Shown here piece by piece: positions 38,066 through 46,055 of a stretch of DNA of 64,000 bases. This DNA comes from Erythrobacter sp. YJ-T3-07 (GTDB taxonomy: Bacteria; Pseudomonadota; Alphaproteobacteria; Sphingomonadales; Sphingomonadaceae). Numbering within the stretch: position 1 is the stretch's first letter; each line of letters opens with the position of its first letter. The stretch covers positions 2,356,001 to 2,420,000 of the forward strand of contig NZ_JAEAGP010000001.1 in the NCBI RefSeq assembly GCF_015999305.1, read 5' to 3'. Position numbers and translations under genes: made by a program. The notes beneath the pieces are model-generated. The model did no database searches, was not told the DNA's origin, and saw only the letters and a program-made list of their open reading frames with translations.

Positions 38066-38826
38066 TGCTGCCAGCTGTCGTCGATCCGCGTGGCCTTGCG
38101 CTTCCACGCCTCGAAATCGAACAGGCCGGCCCCGCCCTGGCCCTGCATGACGGCAAGGTCGCGCTGGTGCACGTCGACCACGTCCTGCTGTACCACCACG
38201 GCCTCTCCCTGGCTGAGCGTGGCGACCTGAATCTCGCACGCGCGCTGCAGCGACCACATCATCACGAACATCTGCTGGATCGTCTTGCCCATGACCACCG
38301 GGCCGTGGTTGCGCAGCATCAGGATCGACTTGTCGCCCAGATTCTCGAGCAGCCGGTCGCCCTCTTCGGCGCGCACCGTGACGCCCTCGAAATCGTGATA
38401 GCCGATCTGGTTCTGGAAATTGCAGGCGTAGAAATTGGTCGGCAGCAGCCCGTCCTTGTGGCTGCATACCGCCATCGCCGCGGTCGTGTGGACATGGCAG
38501 ATCGCGTTCGCCCGCTCGCCCAGATGCTTGTGGAAATGCGCGTGCTGGGTGAAGCCCGCCTTGTTCACCATGTAGGGCGAACCGCCGATATTATTGCCCT
38601 CGACATCGATCTTCACGAGGTTGGAGGCGGTCACTTCCTCGTACAGCAGGCCGAACGGATTGATCAGGAACGCGCCCTCCTCGCCCGGCACCGCGAGCGA
38701 GATGTGGTTGTAGATCGATTCCGACCAGCCGAGCAGATCGAAGATGCGATAGCAGGCGGCGAGATCGAGCCGCGCCTGCCATTCTTCCTTCGAACATTCG
38801 TAATCGAGCTTCGCCTGCGTCGCCAT
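38062..38826 (-). CDS. Class II aldolase/adducin family protein
   Basis: This 254-residue member of the fuculose-aldolase/adducin fold has a metal-binding ICHVHTTAAMAV histidine pair and RNHGPVVMG, plus the N-terminal SIYNHISLAVPG. Close homologues act as aldolases, epimerases or decarboxylases on sugar phosphates and related compounds, and the exact reaction is unknown. The start at 38826 is followed by a hydrophilic MATQAKLDYE leader. The stop overlaps the zinc-ribbon gene, so the two are coupled. Confidence 0.88.
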   Translation of the reverse strand: MATQAKLDYECSKEEWQARLDLAACYRIFDLLGWSESIYNHISLAVPGEEGAFLINPFGLLYEEVTASNLVKIDVEGNNIGGSPYMVNKAGFTQHAHFHKHLGERANAICHVHTTAAMAVCSHKDGLLPTNFYACNFQNQIGYHDFEGVTVRAEEGDRLLENLGDKSILMLRNHGPVVMGKTIQQMFVMMWSLQRACEIQVATLSQGEAVVVQQDVVDVHQRDLAVMQGQGGAGLFDFEAWKRKATRIDDSWQQ

Positions 38827-38941
38827 CGGGCCTCTCCTTCATGCCTGTTTGCCGCGCATGATAGGGCAACGCGTGGCACGCGCACAAGCACGCGGATTTG
38901 GCGCTTTAGCTTGTGCGGCGTTCGGTCTACCGACCCGCGCA

Positions 38942-40306
38942 ATGAGCAAACAAGCAAAGCTGACGCGCGGGAGCATTCCGGGCCATCTCGTGACGCAGAC
39001 CCTGCCGATGATCATCGGTGTCGCCGCAATCATGTCGATCAGCCTGATCGACGCCTATTTCATCGGCCAGCTGGGGCCGGACCCGCTCGCCGCGATCAGC
39101 TTCATTTTCCCCATCTCGGTCGCGCTGACCAGTCTCGGCGTGGGCGTGATGGTCGGCATCAATTCGGTCGTCGCGCGTTCGCTAGGCGCGGGCGATCACG
39201 ATCAGGCCGCGCGGCGGGCGAACCTGGGCGTCGTGTTCGCCACCGTGGTCGGCGTGATCCTGGGGATCGCGCTGTGGCTGCTGCAGGAGCCGCTGTTCCG
39301 GCTGATGAACGCGCCTGACAACCTGCTGCCGCTGATCCGCGACTATATGGACCCGTTCGCGCTCGCCTTCCCCTTTTCGCTCGTGCTGATGGGCTTCAAC
39401 GGCGTGCTGCGCGGACAGGGCGAGGCGAAGATGAGCAGCTTCATCAACATCGCCTACGCAGCGGTGAACTGGGTGCTCGACCCGCTTTTGATCACCGGCG
39501 CATTCGGGTTCGAAGGCTTCGGCATCGCAGGCGCGGCCTATGCCACGCTTGTGGGCTGGGCGATTGCGGTGGTGCTGGCGGTTGTATGTGTCGGGCGCAC
39601 GCACCTGCCGTTCAATCCGGCGCTGATCCGCGATTGCGAGAACCCGCGCGAGCCGATCGTGGCGATCATGAAGGTGGCAGGCCCCGCCTCCTTCTCCAAC
39701 GCGATCAACCCCATCGGCCTGTCGGTGCTGACCGCGCTGATCGCGCTGGAAGGCCAGTCCGCAGTCGCCGCCTTCGGTGCGGCGGGCCGGTTGCAGAGCT
39801 TCGCCATCGTCCCGCTGCTTGCGCTGTCGGGGTCGATCGGCGCTATCGTCGGCCAGAACTGGGGCGCGAACCAGCCCGAAAGGTCGCGCGCGGCGGCGCG
39901 CGGCGCAGGGCTGTTCGCCGTGATCTACGGCTTGGTGATTGCGGTCGCGCTGGTTGCAGCGGCGAAGTGGTTTGCCGGCTTCTTCACCGACGACCCGGCG
40001 ATCGTGCGTCAGTTCTCCCGCTATCTGGAGATCGCCGCATGGGGCTATGCCGGGTTCGGCCTGCTGATCGTGGGCAACGGCATCCTCAACGCGGTCGACA
40101 AGGCAGGCCTCGCGCTGGCGCAGAGCTGCGCGCGCGTGTTCCTGGTGATGCTGCCCTTCGGCTGGTTGCTGCGGCCGGTCTGGGATTCGGACGCGATCTA
40201 CGCCGCGGAACTTGCCGCCAACATCATCGGCGGGCTGGTCGCGGTGCTGCTGGTGCGCAAGGTGCTCAGCGGCACCCCGCCCGCCGCACAGCACAAGGGC
40301 GGCTAG
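38942..40306 (+). CDS. MATE-family efflux transporter
   Basis: This 454-residue inner-membrane exporter has twelve predicted helices in two MatE repeats. Conserved features are LIDAYFIGQLGPDPLAAIS and VGINSVVARSLGAGD in the first repeat and SLGVGVMVG-type Gly-rich helices. NorM-like members expel cationic drugs by Na+ or H+ exchange, and the substrate is unknown. The start is ATG 38942. It converges with the desaturase gene, and the two stop codons share a CTAG. Confidence 0.93.
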   Translation: MSKQAKLTRGSIPGHLVTQTLPMIIGVAAIMSISLIDAYFIGQLGPDPLAAISFIFPISVALTSLGVGVMVGINSVVARSLGAGDHDQAARRANLGVVFATVVGVILGIALWLLQEPLFRLMNAPDNLLPLIRDYMDPFALAFPFSLVLMGFNGVLRGQGEAKMSSFINIAYAAVNWVLDPLLITGAFGFEGFGIAGAAYATLVGWAIAVVLAVVCVGRTHLPFNPALIRDCENPREPIVAIMKVAGPASFSNAINPIGLSVLTALIALEGQSAVAAFGAAGRLQSFAIVPLLALSGSIGAIVGQNWGANQPERSRAAARGAGLFAVIYGLVIAVALVAAAKWFAGFFTDDPAIVRQFSRYLEIAAWGYAGFGLLIVGNGILNAVDKAGLALAQSCARVFLVMLPFGWLLRPVWDSDAIYAAELAANIIGGLVAVLLVRKVLSGTPPAAQHKGG

Positions 40307-41115
40307 CGCAGGCTGACAGCGCCCGGCGGGAGCGGCGCGGGCGTCGCGCGAAACGGCGCGGTCAGACTACTGCCCAGCGACAGGTCCGCCAGCGAGGCCG
40401 CGTCCGCGACCCCGATCTCGATCCGATCCTGTGGTTTGCTGCGCAAGGTTCGGTGCAGCCGGTCCCACATGCTCAACCCGCTGGTCCAATTGCTGTTCAT
40501 CTCGTCCCATACCTTGGAGTGATGCACGCCATGCATCTTCGGCGTGGTGAGGATCAGCGACAGAGTTTCGTCCCAGCGCCCCGGCAGCGCTAGGTTGGAA
40601 TGGTGGAACAGCACCGATGCGTCGAAGAAGCGCCGGTGTGCCATCAGTATGCGCACGTCTGCGCCGCTGAGCATCACTTGTGCGACCCTGAAGGGCAGAG
40701 AGACCAGCATATCGACCGCGTGAAACCGCAGCGCGGTGGTCATGTCCATGTCCGGGTCGATGTGATGGACCCGGTGAAAACGCCACAGGAATGGCACCTT
40801 GTGGGTCGCGATGTGCCACCAATAATAGGCGTAATCCATCGCCGCGACGCCCAGCACGATCTGCAACGGGCGCGGCAGTGGCAGCACTTGCACGAGGCCG
40901 CGTCCCGCGCGGACATTGCCCTTCGCCAGCCGGGTGAGCAGCGGCATCTCGATCGCGGTGACCACCAGCATCGTGCCCGCGCCCAGCGCGAGATTTCGGA
41001 CCTGCCGGGTTGCGGTGGAGTGCGTCTGGCGGCGCAGCGGCCGCGCCCGTTCGGCCAGCCACAATCCGCCGACCAGCGCGACGCCGAGTACCGTCAGGGG
41101 TGAAATGCGAGCCAT
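40303..41115 (-). CDS. Sterol desaturase/fatty acid hydroxylase family protein
   Basis: This 270-residue diiron membrane enzyme carries the histidine clusters HIATHK, HRVHH, HHSN and HGVHH that bind the two irons. The N-terminal part has two to three membrane helices. The family hydroxylates or desaturates lipids, sterols and carotenoids, and the substrate cannot be told. The start at 41115 is uncertain because its purine-rich sequence (AAGAGGG) abuts the ATG. It is divergent from the arsenosugar-type transferase gene, so it could be a neighbour rather than a pathway member. Confidence 0.87.
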   Translation of the reverse strand: MARISPLTVLGVALVGGLWLAERARPLRRQTHSTATRQVRNLALGAGTMLVVTAIEMPLLTRLAKGNVRAGRGLVQVLPLPRPLQIVLGVAAMDYAYYWWHIATHKVPFLWRFHRVHHIDPDMDMTTALRFHAVDMLVSLPFRVAQVMLSGADVRILMAHRRFFDASVLFHHSNLALPGRWDETLSLILTTPKMHGVHHSKVWDEMNSNWTSGLSMWDRLHRTLRSKPQDRIEIGVADAASLADLSLGSSLTAPFRATPAPLPPGAVSLR

Positions 41116-41152
41116 CCCTCTTGGCTTATGGGAAAAGTGGCGCGCTGTCGCT

Positions 41153-41740
41153 ATGCCCGCAAGGATGACGCCCGAGATCGCGATTTTCGTCCGCTGGCCG
41201 GAGCCGGGCAAGGCCAAGACCCGACTGATCCCGACGCTGGGCGCCGAAGGCGCGGCGCAGCTCTATCGCACATTGCTGGAACTGACCGTGCGCGAGGCAC
41301 GCGGCAGCGGCCTGCCGTTCCACCTGCGGGTGACCGGCGGCGACCCGGCGCGCTTCCGCGAGTGGCTCGGCAGCGATCTCGACGTGCGCGACCAGGGGGG
41401 CGGCGACTTGGGTGAAAAGCTGACCCGCGTACCCACGCCGGGGATGATGATCGGCAGCGACTGCCCGGGCCTGACTGCCGCGCTGTTGCGCGAGGCTGGC
41501 GATGCTCTTTCGAGCCACGAAGCAGTGGTCGGCCCGGCGGATGATGGCGGTTACTGGCTGCTCGGCCTCCGCGCGCCCTGCCCCGACCTGTTCGTCGACA
41601 TGGCGTGGAGCACGGACGCGGTCTTCCCCGAAACCATGCGGCGGCTTGAGGCCAGGGGGATCGCCCCGCACCTGCTGCCCGAGCTGACCGATATCGACAC
41701 GGGCGAGGATCTCGCCGCATGGCCGGAACTGCTGGCGTGA
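41153..41740 (+). CDS. TIGR04282-type arsenosugar biosynthesis glycosyltransferase
   Basis: This 195-residue GT-A-fold protein of the rSAM/selenodomain-associated transferase 1 family is annotated in other genomes as an arsenosugar glycosyltransferase. The nucleotide-binding opening is AIFVRWPEPGKAKTRLIPTLG; metal or substrate motifs include GSDCPGL and VGPADDGGYWLLG. The second in-frame ATG (41165) is an alternative start. It overlaps the TIGR04283 gene by 4 bp (GTGA). It forms part of the 41.1-47.1 kb block with the ArsM-type gene. Confidence 0.88.
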   Translation: MPARMTPEIAIFVRWPEPGKAKTRLIPTLGAEGAAQLYRTLLELTVREARGSGLPFHLRVTGGDPARFREWLGSDLDVRDQGGGDLGEKLTRVPTPGMMIGSDCPGLTAALLREAGDALSSHEAVVGPADDGGYWLLGLRAPCPDLFVDMAWSTDAVFPETMRRLEARGIAPHLLPELTDIDTGEDLAAWPELLA

Positions 41741-42465
41741 GCGACACAAGCGTCACGATCGTGGTGCCGGTGCTGAACGAGGCGGCGGCGATTCCCGCGC
41801 TCGCCACGCATCTCGCCACACTCGACCCAAAGCCTGCGCAGGTCATTGTCGTCGATGGAGGGAGCAGCGACGACACGCTTGCTCTGGCGCGCGCAGCCGG
41901 ATGGCAGACACTCTCCGCCGAGCGTGGCCGCGCGCGGCAGATCAATGCGGGGGTCGAAGCCGCCGAGGCGCCCCTTGTCTGCGTGGTCCATGCCGACAGC
42001 TTTCCGCCCGCCGACATGGTCACGGTGATCCGCGAGACGCTGGCCGACAGCCGCATCGCGCTCGCCAGCTTCACTCCGCTGATTACCGGCGCAAAGACCC
42101 GCTGGCTGACCAGCGCGCACAATTACGTGAAGACCTGGTACGCGCCGCTGCTGTGCCGCCCGCACGAGTTCGTGCGCGGGGTGCGGCTGCTGTTCGGCGA
42201 CCACGCGATGTTCTTCCGCCGCGCCGACTTCCTGACCATTGGCGGCTGTACACCGGGCGACATGGTGATGGAGGAAGCGGATCTATGCGTGAAATTCGCG
42301 CGGCTGGGCCGTATCCGCATGGTCCCCCGCGTGGTGCGCACATCGGACCGGCGGATCGCCGCGTGGGGTCCGCTCAAAGCCAACTGGATCTACTTCAAGG
42401 TCGGCATCCTGTGGGCACTCGGCCTGCGCGGACGCATGGAGCGCGACTACCCCGATATCCGGTGA
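41737..42465 (+). CDS. TIGR04283-type arsenosugar biosynthesis glycosyltransferase
   Basis: This 242-residue family 2 glycosyltransferase of the rSAM/selenodomain-associated transferase 2 group has the opening VTIVVPVLNEAAAIPALATH, the nucleotide-binding IVVDGGSSDDTLA and the catalytic-type HADSFPP. The start is GTG 41737, overlapping the previous stop as GTGA; an ATG at 41719 inside the previous gene is less likely. The two transferases are usually found together, often near arsM, as here. The sugar donor and acceptor are unknown. Confidence 0.9.
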   Translation: MSDTSVTIVVPVLNEAAAIPALATHLATLDPKPAQVIVVDGGSSDDTLALARAAGWQTLSAERGRARQINAGVEAAEAPLVCVVHADSFPPADMVTVIRETLADSRIALASFTPLITGAKTRWLTSAHNYVKTWYAPLLCRPHEFVRGVRLLFGDHAMFFRRADFLTIGGCTPGDMVMEEADLCVKFARLGRIRMVPRVVRTSDRRIAAWGPLKANWIYFKVGILWALGLRGRMERDYPDIR

Positions 42466-42466
42466 G

Positions 42467-43501
42467 CTAGCGCGCCAGCACTCCGGCGGCGGGCAGGAAG
42501 CCTTCGTCCGTGCAGAAATCGATCAACCGGCGCAGATAGGCCTCGTCCGCCGGGCCGGATTCGATCCCGGTGAGCGAGCGAAAGCGGCTGTCGTCGAAGC
42601 GCGGGTCGCGCTGGAAATAGCTCGCATAAAGCGCCGAAACCCGCCCATGCAGCCGCCGTTCGAGCGGTGGCAGAGTGCTCGCATCGAAGCGCGCGGGATC
42701 GACCAGCGTGGGCGAGCGCAGGCCTTCGACCGAGCCGATCCCGCGCGCGAAATCGGCCATCGGCAGCGGCTCGGACGGGACAAGGTGGTAGGTTCCACCG
42801 CGTGCAGCCTCCCACTGCTCCGCCATCGCGGCGATCCCGCCAGCGACATGGTCGATCGGCACGAAGGCGAGCGTCGCGTCCGCCCCTGCCGGGACCAGCC
42901 TGATGCGCCCCTCCGCGATCAGCCGGAACGCCACATAAAGCGCGTCGAACTGGCGCACCCGGCCGCTTTCGTATTCGCCCAGCGTGATCCCGGGCCGCGC
43001 GATCGCCCAGTCGAGGCCGGAGGCACGCACCAGCCGCTCGCCAGCAGCCTTGCTCGCCTCGTAGCCATTGGCGAAACCTCTGTCGGGCAGTGGATCGTCC
43101 TCGCGGATCACCCCGTCGCGCGTGCCGCAGACATAGGCCGTGCTGACATGCAGCAGCCCTGCTCCGCCCGCCTGCGCCAGCGCGACCACATTCGCCGTGC
43201 CGCGCGTGTTGGTCGCCTCGTACTCGGCGTCGGTCAGATCGAAGCGGATCGTGGCCGCGCAGTGGATCACGAGGTCGTGCGACTGCGCCAGCCGGTCGAA
43301 GGTCGCTGCGTCCAGCCCCAGCCGCTCGCGCCGGATATCGCACGGCACCGCCTCGGCAATCGCCACCTCGCTCCCGTCGTTCGCGCGCACCTCGGGGTTG
43401 CGGTGGACCAGCGCGGTCACCCGATGCCCTGCGGCGACAAGACGCGCGCAAACCTCGCCGCCGATCAGCCCGGCGGCACCCGTTACGAGAATCCGGCTCA
43501 A
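42467..43501 (-). CDS. NAD-dependent epimerase/dehydratase (extended SDR) next to arsM
   Basis: This 344-residue extended SDR has an N-terminal Rossmann motif ILVTGAAGLIGG, the Ser/Tyr/Lys active site (HVSTAYVCG, YEASK) and a substrate-binding C-terminal half. It probably acts on a nucleotide sugar or a sterol/lipid alcohol. The start is TTG 43501, which overlaps the ArsM stop as TTGA, so the two are coupled. That coupling makes a role in modifying the product of the arsenic pathway likely but unproven. Its 3' end converges on the TIGR04283 transferase with a 1-bp gap. Confidence 0.9.
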   Translation of the reverse strand: MSRILVTGAAGLIGGEVCARLVAAGHRVTALVHRNPEVRANDGSEVAIAEAVPCDIRRERLGLDAATFDRLAQSHDLVIHCAATIRFDLTDAEYEATNTRGTANVVALAQAGGAGLLHVSTAYVCGTRDGVIREDDPLPDRGFANGYEASKAAGERLVRASGLDWAIARPGITLGEYESGRVRQFDALYVAFRLIAEGRIRLVPAGADATLAFVPIDHVAGGIAAMAEQWEAARGGTYHLVPSEPLPMADFARGIGSVEGLRSPTLVDPARFDASTLPPLERRLHGRVSALYASYFQRDPRFDDSRFRSLTGIESGPADEAYLRRLIDFCTDEGFLPAAGVLAR

Positions 43502-44550
43502 CAGCAGCCGCCGCCGGTCGCGACCTGGGGCGTAGCCCCGGCAAGCGGAAACAGCGTGCCGCAATCGGGATAGATGCCGTAATGCGTGCCGAAGTCGCCG
43601 AAGAACTCGAAATGCTCGGCAAAGCGTGTGTCGGCCAGCATCTTCCAGCTATTGCCGCACACCGAAAACATACGCCCGCGTTCGATCCGGTGATGATCGT
43701 CGAGCACGAAGACGCGTTCTTCGCCCGCGACCGTGCCCTTGTAGCGAACCGCCTGCCCGTAATCCTCGCACAGCGGCTCAAGCTCGGGCAGCTTGAACAG
43801 GCGCGCGGTGGCCGAGTGGAAGGCGATCCCGTCCAGCTTTTCCTGAATTTGCGGGTCATTGATCCCCAGCGGGCGGCTGGTGACCAGTCGCGGGTCAAGG
43901 AACCCGGCAGCCTTGGCCGAGGCGATGAAGTCGAACCAGTACATCGCGCCCGAAAGGCACTCGCCATGCAGCACGGGATCGTCGCGCAGACCCTCGGGCA
44001 CGCGGCGGTCGGAATAGACGTCCGAGAAATACAGCTCCCCGCCGGGCTTGAGCAGGCGGTAGGCCGCGTCGAACACCGCCCGCTTGTCTGCCACCAGGTT
44101 GATCACGCAGTTGGAGACGATCACGTCGAAGCTGCCATCTTCCAGATCGAGGTCGCCCAGCTTTTCGATGTCGCCCTCGATGAAGCGCACGTTGCTCTTC
44201 GCGTAACCGAACCGCTCGCGGTGCCATTCCTCATGCTCGCGGGCGACCGCCAGCTGCGCGGGGGTCGCGTCGACGCCGGTAACAGAGCCATTCTCGCCCA
44301 CCATCTGCGCCAGCAGATAGGCGTCCTGGCCGCTGCCCGAACCGAGATCGAGCACCTTGGCCCCCTCGATCGCCTGCGGGGCAACCAGCCCGCAACCGTA
44401 ATAGCGCGCGCGGACATCCTCATGCACATTGCGCAGCAGCGCCATCAGCGCGGGCGGCGGTGCGTCGAGAGTGCAGCAGGCATCGGTCTTGAGATCGGCG
44501 GAGCCTTGCAGCACCTCGCCATAATAGTTCTGCGAATTTTCGAGATTCAT
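43498..44550 (-). CDS. arsM: Arsenite methyltransferase, ArsM type
   Basis: This 350-residue S-adenosylmethionine-dependent methyltransferase has the SAM-binding loop VLDLGSGSGQDAY (residues 66-78). Four cysteines, Cys26 (ACC), Cys53 (YYGCGL), Cys148 (SNCVINL) and Cys198 (GECLSG), show nearly the same spacing as the arsenic-binding cysteines of characterised ArsM. It ends in a Gly-Gly-Gly-Cys-Cys tail. ArsM methylates trivalent arsenic to mono-, di- and trimethylated forms. ATG 44550 lacks a close ribosome-binding site. The product probably feeds the coupled SDR and the nearby transferases and radical SAM protein. Confidence 0.9.
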   Translation of the reverse strand: MNLENSQNYYGEVLQGSADLKTDACCTLDAPPPALMALLRNVHEDVRARYYGCGLVAPQAIEGAKVLDLGSGSGQDAYLLAQMVGENGSVTGVDATPAQLAVAREHEEWHRERFGYAKSNVRFIEGDIEKLGDLDLEDGSFDVIVSNCVINLVADKRAVFDAAYRLLKPGGELYFSDVYSDRRVPEGLRDDPVLHGECLSGAMYWFDFIASAKAAGFLDPRLVTSRPLGINDPQIQEKLDGIAFHSATARLFKLPELEPLCEDYGQAVRYKGTVAGEERVFVLDDHHRIERGRMFSVCGNSWKMLADTRFAEHFEFFGDFGTHYGIYPDCGTLFPLAGATPQVATGGGCC

Positions 44551-44633
44551 GAAACGTTTCGACCCTTGCCTGCGAATATGCCACACACAGCACGAGGTTC
44601 GGTTCTCGGGCAAGCTTGGTTTCAGGGACAGGC

Positions 44634-46055
44634 ATGAAATTTACCCATGACGTGATCGTGATCGGCGCGGGGTCCGCCGGTCTCACCGCTGCGGGCGGCT
44701 GCGCGATGTTCGGCCTGAAGGCCGCGCTGATCGAGCGGGCCGAGATGGGCGGCGAGTGCCTCAACAACGGCTGCGTGCCGTCGAAGGCGCTGATTACCGC
44801 CGCCAAACGCGCAGCGGAAGCGAACGAGCACGAACGCTTCGGCATCCAGATGGCCGCCGCGAAGGTCAACTGGAGCGGCGTGCACGCGCATATCCACGAA
44901 GCGATCGCGCACATCGCCCCGCACGACAGCCAGGAACGGTTCGAGGAGATGGGCTGCGACGTCTATCGCGGCCACGCGCACTTCATCGGCCCGCGCAAGG
45001 TGCAGGTCGGCGATGTCGAGCTGAGTGCCCCAAAGATCGTCATCGCCACCGGATCCGAACCGATGGTGCCGCCGATCGAGGGGCTGGACACCGTCCCCTA
45101 CCTGACCAACGAGAATATCTGGGATCTCGACCAGTTGCCCCAGCACCTCGTCATCATCGGCGGCGGGGTGATCGGGATGGAGATGGCGCAGAGCTTCCGT
45201 CGGCTGGGCAGCGAAGTCACCATCATCGAACCGGGCGACCTGATGAGCCGCGACGATCCGGAATCGGTCGCGGTGGTGGTCGAGCAAATGAAGACCGAAG
45301 GGGTGATGTTCGTGAAGGGCACAGCCGCCAAGGTGACGCCCGGCGTGCTCGCCAGCCTCACCGTGACGCTGGAGGACGGGCAGGAAGTTGCGGGCACGCA
45401 TCTGCTGATCGCCACCGGGCGCAAGGCACGCACCGAAGGCTACGGGCTGGAGGAGATCGGCGTCGAGCTTGGCCGCAACGGGATCAAGGTTGACGCGCGG
45501 CGGCGCACGAACCTCAAGCATATCTACGCGATCGGCGATTGCCGAGAAGGCCCGCGGCTGACGCATGTGTCTGGCTACGAAGGGTCCAACGTCGCGCTGG
45601 AAATCACGCTGGGCGTGCCGACCAAAGTCGACTGGTCCGCCCTGCCCTGGTGCACCTATACCGACCCCGAAGTCGCGCAGATCGGGATGACCGAGGCGCA
45701 GGCGCGCGAGGAACTGGGCGACAAGGTGACCGTGGTGCGCGAAGGCTTCGACGACAACGAGCGCGCCATTGCGGAAGGGGACACGCGGGGCCACCTGAAG
45801 GTGGTGATGGTCGGAAAGAAAGTTCTCGGCGCCAGCATCGTCGGCAAAAATGCGGGCGAGATGCTGCTGCCGTTCACGCAAGCGATTACCGGCAAGGCGA
45901 GCACCTTCGCGCTTGGCAGCGCGATCATCGCCTATCCGACCCGTAGCGAGATCACCAAGGCGGCAGCGTTCAGCGCGTGGGAGGGCACGGTGTTCGGCAG
46001 CATGCCCAAAGGCTACGCCAGAACGCGCGCCTGGTTCAGGAAGACGCTGCGCTGA
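44634..46055 (+). CDS. FAD-dependent disulfide oxidoreductase (MerA/LpdA fold)
   Basis: This 473-residue class I pyridine-nucleotide-disulfide oxidoreductase has the FAD loop IGAGSAGLTAAGG, the redox pair Cys42/Cys47 in GGECLNNGCVPSKAL, the NAD(P) loop IIGGGVIGMEMAQS and a C-terminal dimer domain. At the usual catalytic His-Pro of the dimer domain it reads Tyr-Pro (YPTRSE), as in mercuric reductases and some relatives. No MerA metal-binding CC tail is present. ATG 44634 follows CAGGGACAGG. The stop overlaps the radical SAM start (TGATG). Reduction of an arsenic-thiol intermediate is an inference. Confidence 0.9.
   Translation: MKFTHDVIVIGAGSAGLTAAGGCAMFGLKAALIERAEMGGECLNNGCVPSKALITAAKRAAEANEHERFGIQMAAAKVNWSGVHAHIHEAIAHIAPHDSQERFEEMGCDVYRGHAHFIGPRKVQVGDVELSAPKIVIATGSEPMVPPIEGLDTVPYLTNENIWDLDQLPQHLVIIGGGVIGMEMAQSFRRLGSEVTIIEPGDLMSRDDPESVAVVVEQMKTEGVMFVKGTAAKVTPGVLASLTVTLEDGQEVAGTHLLIATGRKARTEGYGLEEIGVELGRNGIKVDARRRTNLKHIYAIGDCREGPRLTHVSGYEGSNVALEITLGVPTKVDWSALPWCTYTDPEVAQIGMTEAQAREELGDKVTVVREGFDDNERAIAEGDTRGHLKVVMVGKKVLGASIVGKNAGEMLLPFTQAITGKASTFALGSAIIAYPTRSEITKAAAFSAWEGTVFGSMPKGYARTRAWFRKTLR

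Noticed and set aside
43498..43510. Selenocysteine reading of the TGA after the ArsM Cys-Cys end
   Set aside because: The TGA overlaps the SDR TTG start, no Sec-insertion structure is visible, and the SDR begins immediately.
42447..43967. A 506-residue minus-strand frame across the SDR and arsM genes
   Set aside because: It runs in a different frame from both proteins and is an Arg/Ala-rich shadow.
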